NCBI RefSeq assembly: GCF_007858535.1
Contig: NZ_CP040174.1
Coordinates: forward strand, 2,170,001-2,234,000
Reading direction: 5' to 3'
Length of the DNA stretch: 64,000 nucleotides
Source of the DNA: Arthrobacter sp. UKPF54-2
GTDB lineage: Bacteria > Actinomycetota > Actinomycetes > Actinomycetales > Micrococcaceae
A program made the translations under genes and the position numbers. A model generated the notes under the pieces. The model was given only the letters and a program-made list of their open reading frames with translations, did not search any database and had not been told where the DNA came from. The first letter of the stretch is position 1. Every line of letters begins with the position of its first letter. This document shows, in pieces, positions 41,869 through 50,202 of this stretch.

Positions 41869-43144
41869 TGCGGCCTCCAAGTTTCCTTATCGGGGCGTCG
41901 TCCTCGTGGGCGCGCCAGTCGTCGGGCAACAGGTGATCAAGCACGTCATCAACAGTCACCGCCCCGACAAGGCGGCCGTCGTCGTTGACCACGGGGAGCG
42001 AGTTGAGGTTGTAGGTGGCCAGGGTGCGGGCCACCTCACTGATGTGGGCCTGGTCCGAGACCGGTTCGAGGTTCTTGTCCACCAGGTTGCCCAGCGGTTC
42101 CGGCGGCGGGTAGCGCAGCAGCTGCTGGATGTGCACGACGCCGAGGAATCGCCCGGTGGGCGTCTCCAGCGGCGGCCGGGCGATGAAGATCGAGGACGCC
42201 AAGGCGGGGGAGAGTTCCTCGCGGCGGACGTGGGCGAGGGCCTCGGCAACGGTCGCTTCCGGGGGCAGGATCACCGGGACGGGGGTCATCAGGCCGCCGG
42301 CGGTGTCCTCGTCGTATTCGAGCAGGCGACGGACATCCTCGGCGCCTTCGGGTTCCATCAGCTGCAGCAGTTCCTCGGCCTGGGCGCTGGGGAGCTCGGC
42401 GAGGAGGTCGGCGGCGTCGTCGGGGTCCATTTCCTCCAGCACGTCGGCGGCGCGCTCGACGTCGAGGGCGGAGAGGATCTCCACCTGGTCGCCCTCGGGC
42501 ATTTCCTGGAGCACGTCGGCAAGGCGTTCGTCCTGGAGTTCGCTGGCCACCTCAAAGCGGCGCTTGTCGCTCATCTCCTGCAGGGCCTCGGCGAAGTCTG
42601 CGGGCTTCAGGTCCTCGTGCGTGGCGACGAACTGGGTGGCGGCTTGCGGTTCGGTGCGGGCGCCCTGCTGGGCGTCGGCCCAGTCGATGATCATGGTTTC
42701 GTTGCGGCGCAGCCGGCTCAGCGGCGAGAGGGAGTGGCCGCGGCGGACGAAGAGTTTGCTGACGAACCAGTCGCCGGAGCGGTGCCGGTCCATCGCGATG
42801 TCCTCGATGGTGGCATCGCCGCTGCCGTCCGCCAGGGTCACCCGGCGGTCGAACATTTCGGCGACCACCAGGGTTTCCGCGCCGCGCTGTTCGAAGCGGC
42901 GCAGGTTCACCAGCCCGGTGCAGATGATCTGGGTCTGGTCGATCGAGGTGATGCGGGTCATCGGGACAAAGACACGCTTTTTGCCCGGAACCTCGACGAC
43001 GATGCCCACCACGTGCGGGGCGCCCCGGTTGCCGCGGGCGAGCACCACAACGTCGCGCAACCGGCCCAGACGGTCGCCCAGAGGGTCGAAGACGTCCAGT
43101 CCAAGGAGGCGCGCGACAAATACCCGCGAAAGAGTTGTGCTCAC
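41861..43144 (-). CDS. MgtE N-domain/CBS-domain protein with N-terminal PRC barrel, no membrane part
   Basis: A 427-residue soluble protein. Residues about 5-75 look like a PRC-barrel (LLGLDVFDPLGDRLGRLRDV), about 160-285 is the superhelical MgtE intracellular N domain (repeated LQEMPEGDQVEILSALDVER, DVLEEMDPDDAADLLAELPS), and about 290-410 is a CBS pair. It lacks the MgtE transmembrane channel, so it is more likely a Mg2+ sensor or partner than a transporter. Equivalent to Rv1232c by neighbourhood. Start GTG with a TAGCCT box six bases upstream. Confidence 0.85.
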   Translation of the reverse strand: MSTTLSRVFVARLLGLDVFDPLGDRLGRLRDVVVLARGNRGAPHVVGIVVEVPGKKRVFVPMTRITSIDQTQIICTGLVNLRRFEQRGAETLVVAEMFDRRVTLADGSGDATIEDIAMDRHRSGDWFVSKLFVRRGHSLSPLSRLRRNETMIIDWADAQQGARTEPQAATQFVATHEDLKPADFAEALQEMSDKRRFEVASELQDERLADVLQEMPEGDQVEILSALDVERAADVLEEMDPDDAADLLAELPSAQAEELLQLMEPEGAEDVRRLLEYDEDTAGGLMTPVPVILPPEATVAEALAHVRREELSPALASSIFIARPPLETPTGRFLGVVHIQQLLRYPPPEPLGNLVDKNLEPVSDQAHISEVARTLATYNLNSLPVVNDDGRLVGAVTVDDVLDHLLPDDWRAHEDDAPIRKLGGRIG

Positions 43145-43150
43145 ACCTAC

Positions 43151-43156
43151 AGGCTA
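43151..43156 (-). promoter_or_regulatory. Putative -10 box, leaderless MgtE-like gene
   Basis: TAGCCT on the minus strand, six bases before the GTG at 43144. Confidence 0.5.
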
Positions 43157-43209
43157 CCGAGTCCGCTCTCTTTTAGCTGAATTTGCAGGCGCCGCCCAGC
43201 CGGATGGGT

Positions 43210-43215
43210 GAGAAT
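43210..43215 (+). promoter_or_regulatory. Putative -10 box, leaderless general stress-like gene
   Basis: GAGAAT, six bases, then the ATG at 43222; divergent from the MgtE-like promoter about 55 bp away. Confidence 0.4.
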
Positions 43216-43221
43216 GGGCGT

Positions 43222-44094
43222 ATGTCAAACATTTTTGGTGGTCCAAAGGCCGGCGCCCCCGGCGGGGCGGACGAGTCACGCGCCGTCCCCAAGGGCGACA
43301 CCGTCGGGTCCTACAACTCCTACCTGGACGCCCAGAAGGCGGTGGACTACCTGGCCGACCAGCAGTTTCCCGTGCAGCTGGTCTCCATCGTCGGCAATGA
43401 CCTGAAGATGGTGGAGCGCGTCACCGGCCGGCTCACCTACCCCCGCGTGGCGCTCTCCGGTGCGCTGAGCGGCATGTGGTTCGGCCTCTTCGTCGGCGTG
43501 ATGCTCTCCTTCTTCTCGACGTCCGACGGCTACTTCTCGATCGTTACCTCTGTGCTGATGGGTGCGGCGTTCTTTATGCTTTTTGGCATCGTCACGTATG
43601 CGATGCAGCGCGGCAAGCGCGACTTTACGTCGACCAACCAGGTGGTGGCGACCAACTATGACGTCGTGGTGGCCTTCGAAGCCGCCCACGAGGCCCGCCG
43701 GCTGCTGCACCAGCTGCCGATGACCCAGCACGACGCCTCCGCCCCGGGGTACCAGCAGTTCGACCACCAGCACCAGCCCTACCAGCAGGGCCCGCAGCAG
43801 CCCGGACAGCCGGGGCAGGGCCCGGCGCCGCAGCGTCCCGCGGGCTGGAGTGACCCGTACGGCCAGCGGGCATCCGACGCGGCCCCGCAGCAGAGGGCCG
43901 CCGGCGAGCCCGTGGCGCAGGAACCGGCCCGCCCCTCCGGCGTCAGCTACCCTGACCTGCCCGACGGCCGGCCGCAGTACGGCGTCCGCGTCACGGACGC
44001 CCAGCGGGGACCTGCCCCGCAGGGAATAACACAGCAGGGACCAGCGCAGCCGGAAAACCGGGGCGAACCCCGCGGGGACAGCGAACAGCGCTAA
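43222..44094 (+). CDS. General stress protein-like (YflT/GspM-type domain) membrane protein with disordered tail
   Basis: A 290-residue protein. Residues 25-160 carry the heat-induced stress domain: VGSYNSYLDAQKAVDYLADQ, IVGNDLKMVERVTGRLTYPR, then two hydrophobic segments (ALSGALSGMWFGLFVGVMLS and SVLMGAAFFMLFGIVTYAM). Residues about 170-290 are Gln/Pro/Gly-rich and disordered. The start MSNIFGGP is chosen over an upstream in-frame codon because of the -10 box six bases before it. Adjacent to the MgtE-like gene as in other actinobacteria. Role unknown. Confidence 0.78.
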   Translation: MSNIFGGPKAGAPGGADESRAVPKGDTVGSYNSYLDAQKAVDYLADQQFPVQLVSIVGNDLKMVERVTGRLTYPRVALSGALSGMWFGLFVGVMLSFFSTSDGYFSIVTSVLMGAAFFMLFGIVTYAMQRGKRDFTSTNQVVATNYDVVVAFEAAHEARRLLHQLPMTQHDASAPGYQQFDHQHQPYQQGPQQPGQPGQGPAPQRPAGWSDPYGQRASDAAPQQRAAGEPVAQEPARPSGVSYPDLPDGRPQYGVRVTDAQRGPAPQGITQQGPAQPENRGEPRGDSEQR

Positions 44095-44100
44095 GGCGCA

Positions 44101-44151
44101 CCGGCCCGACGGGCCGGACAGCAAAAAGGGAGGGTCAGCGGCCCTCCCTTT
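44101..44151. terminator. Tandem hairpins between convergent genes
   Basis: CCGGCCC-GAC-GGGCCGG (44101-44117) is followed by a 10-bp stem AAAGGGAGGG (44125-44134) with CCCTCCCTTT (44142-44151). The second, with A and T feet, is the likely terminator for both genes. Confidence 0.78.
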
Positions 44152-44170
44152 CGCGTTCCCGCCCTGGCGG

Positions 44171-45754
44171 CTACGGCTGCTGGGCGTCGATTTCCTGGTA
44201 GATACCGGCCATCCAGGACTCGACGTCGTCGGCCTTGCGCGGCAGCGCGGCGCTGAGGTTGACGGGGCCGTCGGCCGTCATCAGGATGTCGTCCTCGATC
44301 CGGACGCCGATGCCCCGGTATTCCGCCGGAATGCCAAGGTCCTCCTCCTTGAAGTAGAGCCCCGGTTCGATCGTGAAGACCATGCCCGGGGTCAGGACGC
44401 CGTCCAGGTACAGCTCGCGTCTGGCCTGGGCGCAGTCGTGCACGTCCAGTCCCAGGTGGTGGCTGGTGCCGTGCGGCATCCAGCGGCGGTGCTGCTGTCC
44501 CTCGGGGCTGATGGCCTCCTCCACGGACACCGGCAGCAGCCCCCAGTCGGCGAGCCGCTCGGCCAGCACAGTGGTGGCAGCGGTGTGGATGTCGCGGAAC
44601 TTGGTCCCGGGCTGGGCGGCGGCGAAGCCGGCATCGGCGGCGTCGAGCACCGCCTCGTAGACCTTGCGCTGGATCTCTGAGAAGGTGCCGTTGGCCGGCA
44701 GCGTGCGGGTGATGTCCGCGGTGTAGAGCGAGTCCGCCTCCACGCCGGCGTCCAGCAGCAGCAGCTCGCCGGCATTGACCTTGCCAGTGTTCCGGGTCCA
44801 GTGCAGCACGGTGGCGTTGTTGCCGGCGGCGGCGATGGTGTCGTAACCGAGTTCGTTGCCCTCTTCGCGGGCCCGGGCGAAGAACGCGCCCTCGACCACA
44901 CGTTCACCACGGTGGTGGGTGAGGGCCCGCGGCAGCGCCTTGACCACCTCGGTGAAGCCCTGCACCGTGGCGGCCACGGCGGTCTTCATCTGCTCGACTT
45001 CCCACTCGTCCTTGATCAGGCGCAGCTCGGAGAGCGCCTCGCTGAGCTTCTCGTCGAGCGCGTCCAGGACGCCCAGGTCCAGGTTCTCCGGGTCCTTGGC
45101 GGTGTTGTAGCGCGCGGTGTCCACGAGCGCGTCGATGTTCTCATCCACCTTGCGCACCAGCCGGATGGAGATGCCGCCGATTTCCGGGGCACCGACGTTC
45201 TTGGTGATCGCGAGTTCGAGTTCGGCCAGGTCGGCGGTCTCAAGGCCCAGCCGGGCCTTGAACTCGGCGAGGGTGGGCCGGGCGCCGATCCAGAACTCGC
45301 CCGAGCGGGAGTCGGCGTAGAACTGCTCGGTGTCGCGGCCGGCCAGCGGGCGGAAGTACAGCGTCGCATGGTGGTGGCCGCCGTCGTCGCCCGTGCCTTC
45401 ATCGGCGGGTTCCAGGACGAGCACGGCGTCGGGCTCATGGTCCAGGCCCAGGCCGGTCAGGTGCGCGAACCCCGAGTGCGGGCGGAAGCGGTAGTCGCAG
45501 TCGTTGGAGCGGACTTTCAGCGGCCCGGCGGGAATGACCAGGCGTTCACCTTTGAACAGCTCGGAGATGGCCCGGCGGCGGGCGGCGGCGTGGCCTGCGA
45601 CGGCGTCCAGTTCGGGCAACTCCGCCCGGGACGGTGCCCAGTTGCTGGCCATAAACGCCTTGAAGGCGTCGGAGCTGGGCCGCTGCGAGCGGTTGTTGAC
45701 GCGCTCGTCGAGGGGCTGGGAAACGGAGACTTGGGTGTTATCGGCATCGTTCAC
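44171..45754 (-). CDS. pepP: Xaa-Pro aminopeptidase (aminopeptidase P, M24B)
   Basis: A 527-residue metallopeptidase that removes N-terminal residues before proline. After an N-terminal creatinase-like domain the pita-bread fold carries the metal ligands: DAGVEADSLYTADITRT (two Asp), HGTSHHLGLDVHD (His), FTIEPGLY (Glu) and GVRIEDD (Glu). The first 40 residues are a variable extension. The GTG start has no ribosome binding site but a GACTAT box six bases upstream. It is divergent from a PHP-domain gene. Confidence 0.92.
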   Translation of the reverse strand: MNDADNTQVSVSQPLDERVNNRSQRPSSDAFKAFMASNWAPSRAELPELDAVAGHAAARRRAISELFKGERLVIPAGPLKVRSNDCDYRFRPHSGFAHLTGLGLDHEPDAVLVLEPADEGTGDDGGHHHATLYFRPLAGRDTEQFYADSRSGEFWIGARPTLAEFKARLGLETADLAELELAITKNVGAPEIGGISIRLVRKVDENIDALVDTARYNTAKDPENLDLGVLDALDEKLSEALSELRLIKDEWEVEQMKTAVAATVQGFTEVVKALPRALTHHRGERVVEGAFFARAREEGNELGYDTIAAAGNNATVLHWTRNTGKVNAGELLLLDAGVEADSLYTADITRTLPANGTFSEIQRKVYEAVLDAADAGFAAAQPGTKFRDIHTAATTVLAERLADWGLLPVSVEEAISPEGQQHRRWMPHGTSHHLGLDVHDCAQARRELYLDGVLTPGMVFTIEPGLYFKEEDLGIPAEYRGIGVRIEDDILMTADGPVNLSAALPRKADDVESWMAGIYQEIDAQQP

Positions 45755-45760
45755 CGTCCC

Positions 45761-45766
45761 ATAGTC
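45761..45766 (-). promoter_or_regulatory. Putative -10 box, leaderless pepP
   Basis: GACTAT on the minus strand, six bases before the GTG at 45754. Confidence 0.4.
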
Positions 45767-45813
45767 TCACCAGCGGCGCGGCTTAGGCCAACAAGCCGTC
45801 CCGGTGAATCTAC

Positions 45814-45819
45814 TAGGCT
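45814..45819 (+). promoter_or_regulatory. Putative -10 box, leaderless PHP-domain gene
   Basis: TAGGCT, six bases (GGGGAG), then GTG at 45826. Confidence 0.5.
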
Positions 45820-45825
45820 GGGGAG

Positions 45826-46671
45826 GTGAGGATTGACCTGCATGCCCACTCGAATGTTTCCGACGGCACCCAAGCGCCCGCGGAGGTGATCGCGTCCGCT
45901 GCGGGAGCCGGTCTCGACGTCGTCGCCCTGACCGACCACGACTCCACCGACGGCTGGGCCGAAGCCGCCGCCGCCGCCCGGGAGCTCGCCGTGGCCCTGG
46001 TCCCCGGCATGGAGATCTCCTGCCGGACCCGCGAAGGCATCAGCGTCCACCTGCTCAGCTACCTGCACGACCCGGCCCACCCCGGACTGGTCGAGGAAAT
46101 CACCAAATCCAAGGACGCCCGCTTCACCCGGGCCGAACGGATGGTCAGCCTGCTCGCCGAGGACTACCCGCTGAGCTGGGACGACGTGATCCACCACGTC
46201 GCCCCCGGCGCCACCCTGGGCCGGCCGCACATCGCCGACGCCCTGGTGGCCGCGGGCGTGGTCGAGGACCGCAGCGAGGCCTTCGAATCGATCCTGACCT
46301 CGCGCTCCCGCTACTGGGTGCAGCACTACGCGCCGGACCCGGCGTACGCCGTCGAACTGGTCCGCGACGCCGGCGGCGTGCCCGTGTTCGCGCACCCCGT
46401 CGCGTCTTCCCGCGGACGGATCGTGGGGGACCGCACCTACCGGGAAATGATCGACGCCGGCCTGGCCGGGCTGGAAATCGACCACCGGGACAACCCGGAG
46501 GAGGGCCGGATCTTCCTGCGCCGCCTCGCCGAACGGCACGGGCTGCTGGTCACCGGGTCCTCCGACTACCACGGGGCCGGGAAGCCGAACCTGCTGGGCG
46601 AGAACCTCACCGCGCCCGAGGTGCTGGCCCGGATCGAGGAGCTGGGCACCGGAACGTCCGTGGTGCGTTGA
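45826..46671 (+). CDS. PHP-domain phosphoesterase
   Basis: A 281-residue metal-dependent phosphoesterase. PHP motif I is IDLHAHSNVSDGT (His6, His8), motif II LTDHDST, and later ligands include Glu in PGMEISC, HPVASSRG and SSDYHG. This stand-alone PHP type resembles enzymes that hydrolyse 3',5'-nucleoside bisphosphate or oligonucleotide 5' ends (YciV/RNase AM group), but which activity applies cannot be read from sequence. The stop overlaps the ATG of the next gene (TGATG). Confidence 0.85.
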   Translation: MRIDLHAHSNVSDGTQAPAEVIASAAGAGLDVVALTDHDSTDGWAEAAAAARELAVALVPGMEISCRTREGISVHLLSYLHDPAHPGLVEEITKSKDARFTRAERMVSLLAEDYPLSWDDVIHHVAPGATLGRPHIADALVAAGVVEDRSEAFESILTSRSRYWVQHYAPDPAYAVELVRDAGGVPVFAHPVASSRGRIVGDRTYREMIDAGLAGLEIDHRDNPEEGRIFLRRLAERHGLLVTGSSDYHGAGKPNLLGENLTAPEVLARIEELGTGTSVVR

Positions 46672-47288
46672 TGGAGTGGATTGACCTTCAGCTCCTGGCC
46701 TCCGTGATCGTGACGCTGTTCGTAATCATGGACCCGCCCGGGACGGTGCCGATCTTTATGTCCCTGACGGCGCAGATGGATGCCCGGGACCGGAACATGT
46801 CGGCGCTGCAGGCCCTGCTTGTGGCCACCGGCGTGATCGTGACGTTCGCGATCTTCGGGCAGTCCATCCTGAACTACATGCACATTTCGCTCGCCGCGCT
46901 CCAGGGTGCCGGCGGCCTGCTGCTGGTGCTGATCGCGCTGCAGCTGCTGACCGGCTCCACCAGCGGCGAGGAGAACGCGGCCAAGTATAAGAACGTGGCG
47001 TTTGTGCCGCTCGGGACGCCGCTGATGGCCGGTCCCGGCGCGATCGTAGCGGTGATGGTCTTCGTCCAGCGCTCCAGCGGCATGGCGCAGTACCTTGCCG
47101 TCGGGCTCGGGATCGCCGTGACGCTCGCGTCCCTCTACCTGGCCATGCGCTTCGCCGGCGTGGTGCAGCGCGCCCTGGGGGAGAACGGCGTCGAACTGGT
47201 CACCCGGATCGCCGGCCTGCTGCTTTCGGCGATCGCGGTGCAGATGATCGCCGACGCGGTGCACGCGTTCGTCAAGAGCTGGACCTGA
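46671..47288 (+). CDS. MarC family integral membrane protein
   Basis: A 205-residue protein with six membrane segments. LFVIMDPPGTVPIFMSLT near the N terminus and FVPLGTPLMAGPGAIVAVMV in the middle are the family repeats (each half carries a PPG or GPGA turn). Despite the name, MarC proteins are not proven to confer multiple antibiotic resistance; their function is unknown. The ATG at 46671 overlaps the PHP gene stop, so translation is coupled. The end overlaps a convergent methyltransferase gene by 17 bases. Confidence 0.88.
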   Translation: MEWIDLQLLASVIVTLFVIMDPPGTVPIFMSLTAQMDARDRNMSALQALLVATGVIVTFAIFGQSILNYMHISLAALQGAGGLLLVLIALQLLTGSTSGEENAAKYKNVAFVPLGTPLMAGPGAIVAVMVFVQRSSGMAQYLAVGLGIAVTLASLYLAMRFAGVVQRALGENGVELVTRIAGLLLSAIAVQMIADAVHAFVKSWT

Positions 47289-48141
47289 CGAACGTGGCGT
47301 GCGGGCCGAGCCGGGCCGCCATCACGTCGACGGCGGCATGGTTCTGGTCCACGCAGACAAACTTCCGCCCGAGCTTCGCCGCGACGGCGCCGAGCGTGCC
47401 GGAACCGGCGAAGAAGTCCAGGCACCAGTCCCCGGGACGGCTGGACGCGGCGACCACCCGGCGGATCAGGCCCTCGGGCTTCTGCGTCGGGTAGCCGGTC
47501 TTCTCCTTGCCGGTGGGCGAGACGATGGTGTGCCACCACACGTCGGTGGGCAGCTTGCCGAGCTCCCGCTTGGCCGGGGTGACCAGCCCGGGCGCCATGT
47601 AGGGCTCACGGTCCACCTCGGCGCTGTCGAAGTGGTACTTCGTCGGGTTCTTCACATACACGAGGATGTTGTCGTGTTTGGTGGGCCAGCGGAACTTGGC
47701 GCGGGCGCCGTAGTCGTAGGCCCAGATAATCTCGTTGAGGAAACACTCGCGGCCGAAGATCGCATCCAGCATGACCTTGGCGTAGTGCACCTCGCGGTAG
47801 TCCAGGTGCAGGTACAGGGTGCCGTCGTCCGCGAGCAGCCGCCAGGCTTCCACGAGCCGGGGCTCCAAAAAGGACCAATAGTCGCTGAACGCGTCGTCGT
47901 ACTTGTGCAGCGCGCCCTTGATGGTGTCGTAGGAGCGGCCCTTGAAGCCGACGCGGTCGCCCTCGCCCCCGGTGTTGAGCACCATTTTTGTTTCCTGGCG
48001 CTTCTGGACCCGGCCGGTGTTGAAGGGCGGATCCACGTAAATGAGTGTGAAGGCGCCGTCCGGCAGCGTCGGGAGGTATTCCGCGTTGTCCGCGTGTACC
48101 ACCAGGTTGCTGCCGTCCGGCGCCCAGACGGTGTCAGCCAT
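47272..48141 (-). CDS. Site-specific DNA methyltransferase, beta-class N4/N6 amino-methyltransferase, orphan
   Basis: A 289-residue DNA methyltransferase. The catalytic motif IV YVDPPFNTG is at about 35-43 and motif I FFAGSGTLG at about 245-253, the IV-before-I order of the beta class; YPTQKPEGLIRRVV (motif X region) precedes motif I. No restriction endonuclease or specificity gene is adjacent, so it is an orphan; it may regulate replication or gene expression like CcrM-type enzymes. Flanked by MarC and a DEAD-box helicase, with only eight bases to the helicase stop, it may share that transcript. Recognition sequence unknown. Confidence 0.87.
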   Translation of the reverse strand: MADTVWAPDGSNLVVHADNAEYLPTLPDGAFTLIYVDPPFNTGRVQKRQETKMVLNTGGEGDRVGFKGRSYDTIKGALHKYDDAFSDYWSFLEPRLVEAWRLLADDGTLYLHLDYREVHYAKVMLDAIFGRECFLNEIIWAYDYGARAKFRWPTKHDNILVYVKNPTKYHFDSAEVDREPYMAPGLVTPAKRELGKLPTDVWWHTIVSPTGKEKTGYPTQKPEGLIRRVVAASSRPGDWCLDFFAGSGTLGAVAAKLGRKFVCVDQNHAAVDVMAARLGPHATFVRSSS

Positions 48142-48149
48142 AAAGGGGA

Positions 48150-49862
48150 TTAGGCCTCGGCGCTGCGTGCCGGGGCGCCGCCCTGGGCCTCACCGCTGAC
48201 CACTTCACCGTTGCGGCGGCGGGTGCGGGTCCGCCGGCGTGCCCGGGTGGCCCGGTCGACCTCGGTCGGGGCGCTGGCCGTTGCGGCGGCCGGAGCCGTT
48301 GCCTCGGCGGGGCCGGTGGAGGTTTCCGCCTCGGGGGAACGACGACGGCGTCCGCCGTCGCGGCCGCCCTCGCGGGAGCCTTCACGGGAGCCCGAGCGGC
48401 CGCCTTCGCGGGAGCCCGAGCGGCCGCCGTCCCGGGAGCCGGAGCGTCCGGCGTCGCGCCCGCTGGAGCGGGTGTTCTTCTTGCCGGTCTCGCCGAGGTC
48501 CTCGAGGACTTCGGCGTCGACGCCGGCGAGGACCCGCTTGTCGCGGGGCAGACGGCCCTTGGTGCCCTCGGGGATGTCCAGTTCCTCGTACAGGTGCGGC
48601 GAGGAGGAGTAGGTTTCCACCGGCTCGGGCACGCTCAGGCCGAGGGCCTTGTTGATCAGGCCCCAGCGCGGCATGTCGTCCCAGTCGACGAAGGTCACGG
48701 CGGTGCCCTTGTTGCCGGCGCGGCCGGTGCGGCCCACGCGGTGCAGGTAGATCTTTTCGTCTTCGACGCACTGGTAGTTGATCACGTGCGTGACGTCGTC
48801 GACGTCGATGCCGCGGGCGGCGACGTCGGTGGCGACAAGGACATCGACCTTGTTGTTGCGGAAGGCCCGCAGCGCCTGCTCGCGGGCGCCCTGGCCGAGG
48901 TCGCCGTGGATGGCGGCGGCGGCGAAGCCGCGGTCCACGAGTTCCTCGGCGACCTTGGCGGCGGTGCGCTTGGTCTTGGTGAAGATGATGGTGCGGCCGC
49001 GGCCGCGGGCCTGAAGGATGCGCGAGACGACCTCGATCTTGTCCATGCTGTGGGCACGGTAGATGAGCTGGCGGATGTCGCGCTTGGTCAGGCCCTCGTC
49101 GTCGGGGTCCGCGGCCCGGATGTGGGTGGGCTGGCTCATGTAGCGGCGCGCCATCGCGATGACCGGGCCGGGCATGGTCGCGGAGAACAGCAGCGTCTGG
49201 CGGACCGCGGGGGTGCCGGCGATCAGGGTCTCGACGTCGGGCAGGAAGCCGAGGTCCAGCATCTCGTCGGCCTCGTCCAGGATGACCATCTTGACGTTTT
49301 TCAGCACCAGGTGCTTCTGCTTGTACAGGTCGATCAGGCGCCCGGGGGTGCCGACGACGACCTCGACGCCCTGCTGCAGCGCCTCGACCTGCGGCTCGTA
49401 GGCGCGGCCGCCGTAGATGGTGGTGATCCGGGCGTTGCGCTTGCGGGCTGCGGTCTGCAGGTCGCTGGCGACCTGCACGGCCAGCTCGCGTGTGGGCACG
49501 ATGACGAGGGCCTGCGGCGCGCCGGGGGCGGGCAGCTTGTCGAAGCCGGCGTCGTCGCGGCCGATGACCCGCTGCAGGGCCGGAATGCCGAAGCCGAGGG
49601 TTTTGCCGGTACCGGTCTTGGCCTGGCCGATGATGTCGTGGCCGGACAGGGCGACGGGCAGCGTCATGGCCTGGATCGGGAACGGGTGGGTGATGCCGGC
49701 GTCGGCGAGGGACTCCACAATGTCGGCGCGGACGTTGTAGTCGGCAAACGACTTTTCCGCGATTTCGTGCGGCTTTTCGTCCGAGATGATGGTCTCTTCC
49801 GGCTCGATCGATTCCGTGCCGGATTCGTCGGTCAGAAGCTGGTGCGTGTGCAATTCACTCAC
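48150..49862 (-). CDS. DEAD-box RNA helicase, RhlE-like with RGS-rich tail
   Basis: A 570-residue ATP-dependent RNA helicase. Q-motif region FPIQAMT, motif I AKTGTGKT at 81-88, PTRELAVQ, TPGRLIDLY, DEADEML, SAT and HRVGRTGRAG are all visible. The tail from about residue 468 is a low-complexity RNA-binding region with three eight-residue GRSGSR(D/E)G repeats and Arg-rich ends. Start GTG with AAGGAAA eight bases ahead. A leader of about 220 nt may precede it. Orthologous position to rhlE (Rv3211) next to a MiaE-like gene. Confidence 0.92.
   Translation of the reverse strand: MSELHTHQLLTDESGTESIEPEETIISDEKPHEIAEKSFADYNVRADIVESLADAGITHPFPIQAMTLPVALSGHDIIGQAKTGTGKTLGFGIPALQRVIGRDDAGFDKLPAPGAPQALVIVPTRELAVQVASDLQTAARKRNARITTIYGGRAYEPQVEALQQGVEVVVGTPGRLIDLYKQKHLVLKNVKMVILDEADEMLDLGFLPDVETLIAGTPAVRQTLLFSATMPGPVIAMARRYMSQPTHIRAADPDDEGLTKRDIRQLIYRAHSMDKIEVVSRILQARGRGRTIIFTKTKRTAAKVAEELVDRGFAAAAIHGDLGQGAREQALRAFRNNKVDVLVATDVAARGIDVDDVTHVINYQCVEDEKIYLHRVGRTGRAGNKGTAVTFVDWDDMPRWGLINKALGLSVPEPVETYSSSPHLYEELDIPEGTKGRLPRDKRVLAGVDAEVLEDLGETGKKNTRSSGRDAGRSGSRDGGRSGSREGGRSGSREGSREGGRDGGRRRRSPEAETSTGPAEATAPAAATASAPTEVDRATRARRRTRTRRRNGEVVSGEAQGGAPARSAEA
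48355..48452 (-). repeat. 24-bp in-frame repeats in the helicase tail
   Basis: Three to four degenerate 24-bp units encoding GRSGSRDG or GRSGSREG, followed by shorter SREGG units. Boundaries are approximate. Slippage would change tail length without shifting the frame. Confidence 0.75.
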
Positions 49863-50202
49863 AGGGGAGTTTCCTTATTCATTTGGGCTGCGCTGCTTGC
49901 TCAACGGGGCCGGCGCGGGGCCGTTCCGGAGCACGCTCAGACGCGCAGGCAAGTCCAGTGGAAGCCGATCGCGGGCTATCTGATGCTGGCACTGGGACCA
50001 GCGGGTGTGTCTCAAGATCGCGTAGGGGCGGGCTTGTTGAATTCGAAAAACATGGAAATCAACGACCGGGCATCCATTACTACCCCTCCAGTCTAGCCGT
50101 TCGCCGTTGCGAACCCCGACCGGGGACCGCGGTGCGGCGCGCCCGTGTGCCCCGCAGCGGCGCTTAGCCGGGACCGAACCGTGCCGGAACCGGGACCGGA
50201 AA
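49863..50202 (-). promoter_or_regulatory. Long upstream region of the helicase with putative -10 at 50090-50095
   Basis: A 340-bp stretch without a gene. On the minus strand TAGACT (50090-50095) is a good -10 candidate, which would give a leader of about 220 nt. Long leaders are known for cold-inducible DEAD-box helicases, but no known element was recognised. The part at 50098-50202 is the 3' flank of the RNB gene and is GC-rich with no clear T-tailed terminator. Confidence 0.4.

Noticed and set aside
41861..43144. Magnesium transporter MgtE
   Set aside because: The cytoplasmic N and CBS domains are present, but there are no hydrophobic membrane segments, so it cannot be the channel itself.
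48355..48452. Helicase tail repeats as a mobile or regulatory repeat
   Set aside because: They are in frame and encode an RGS-rich RNA-binding tail common in this helicase group.
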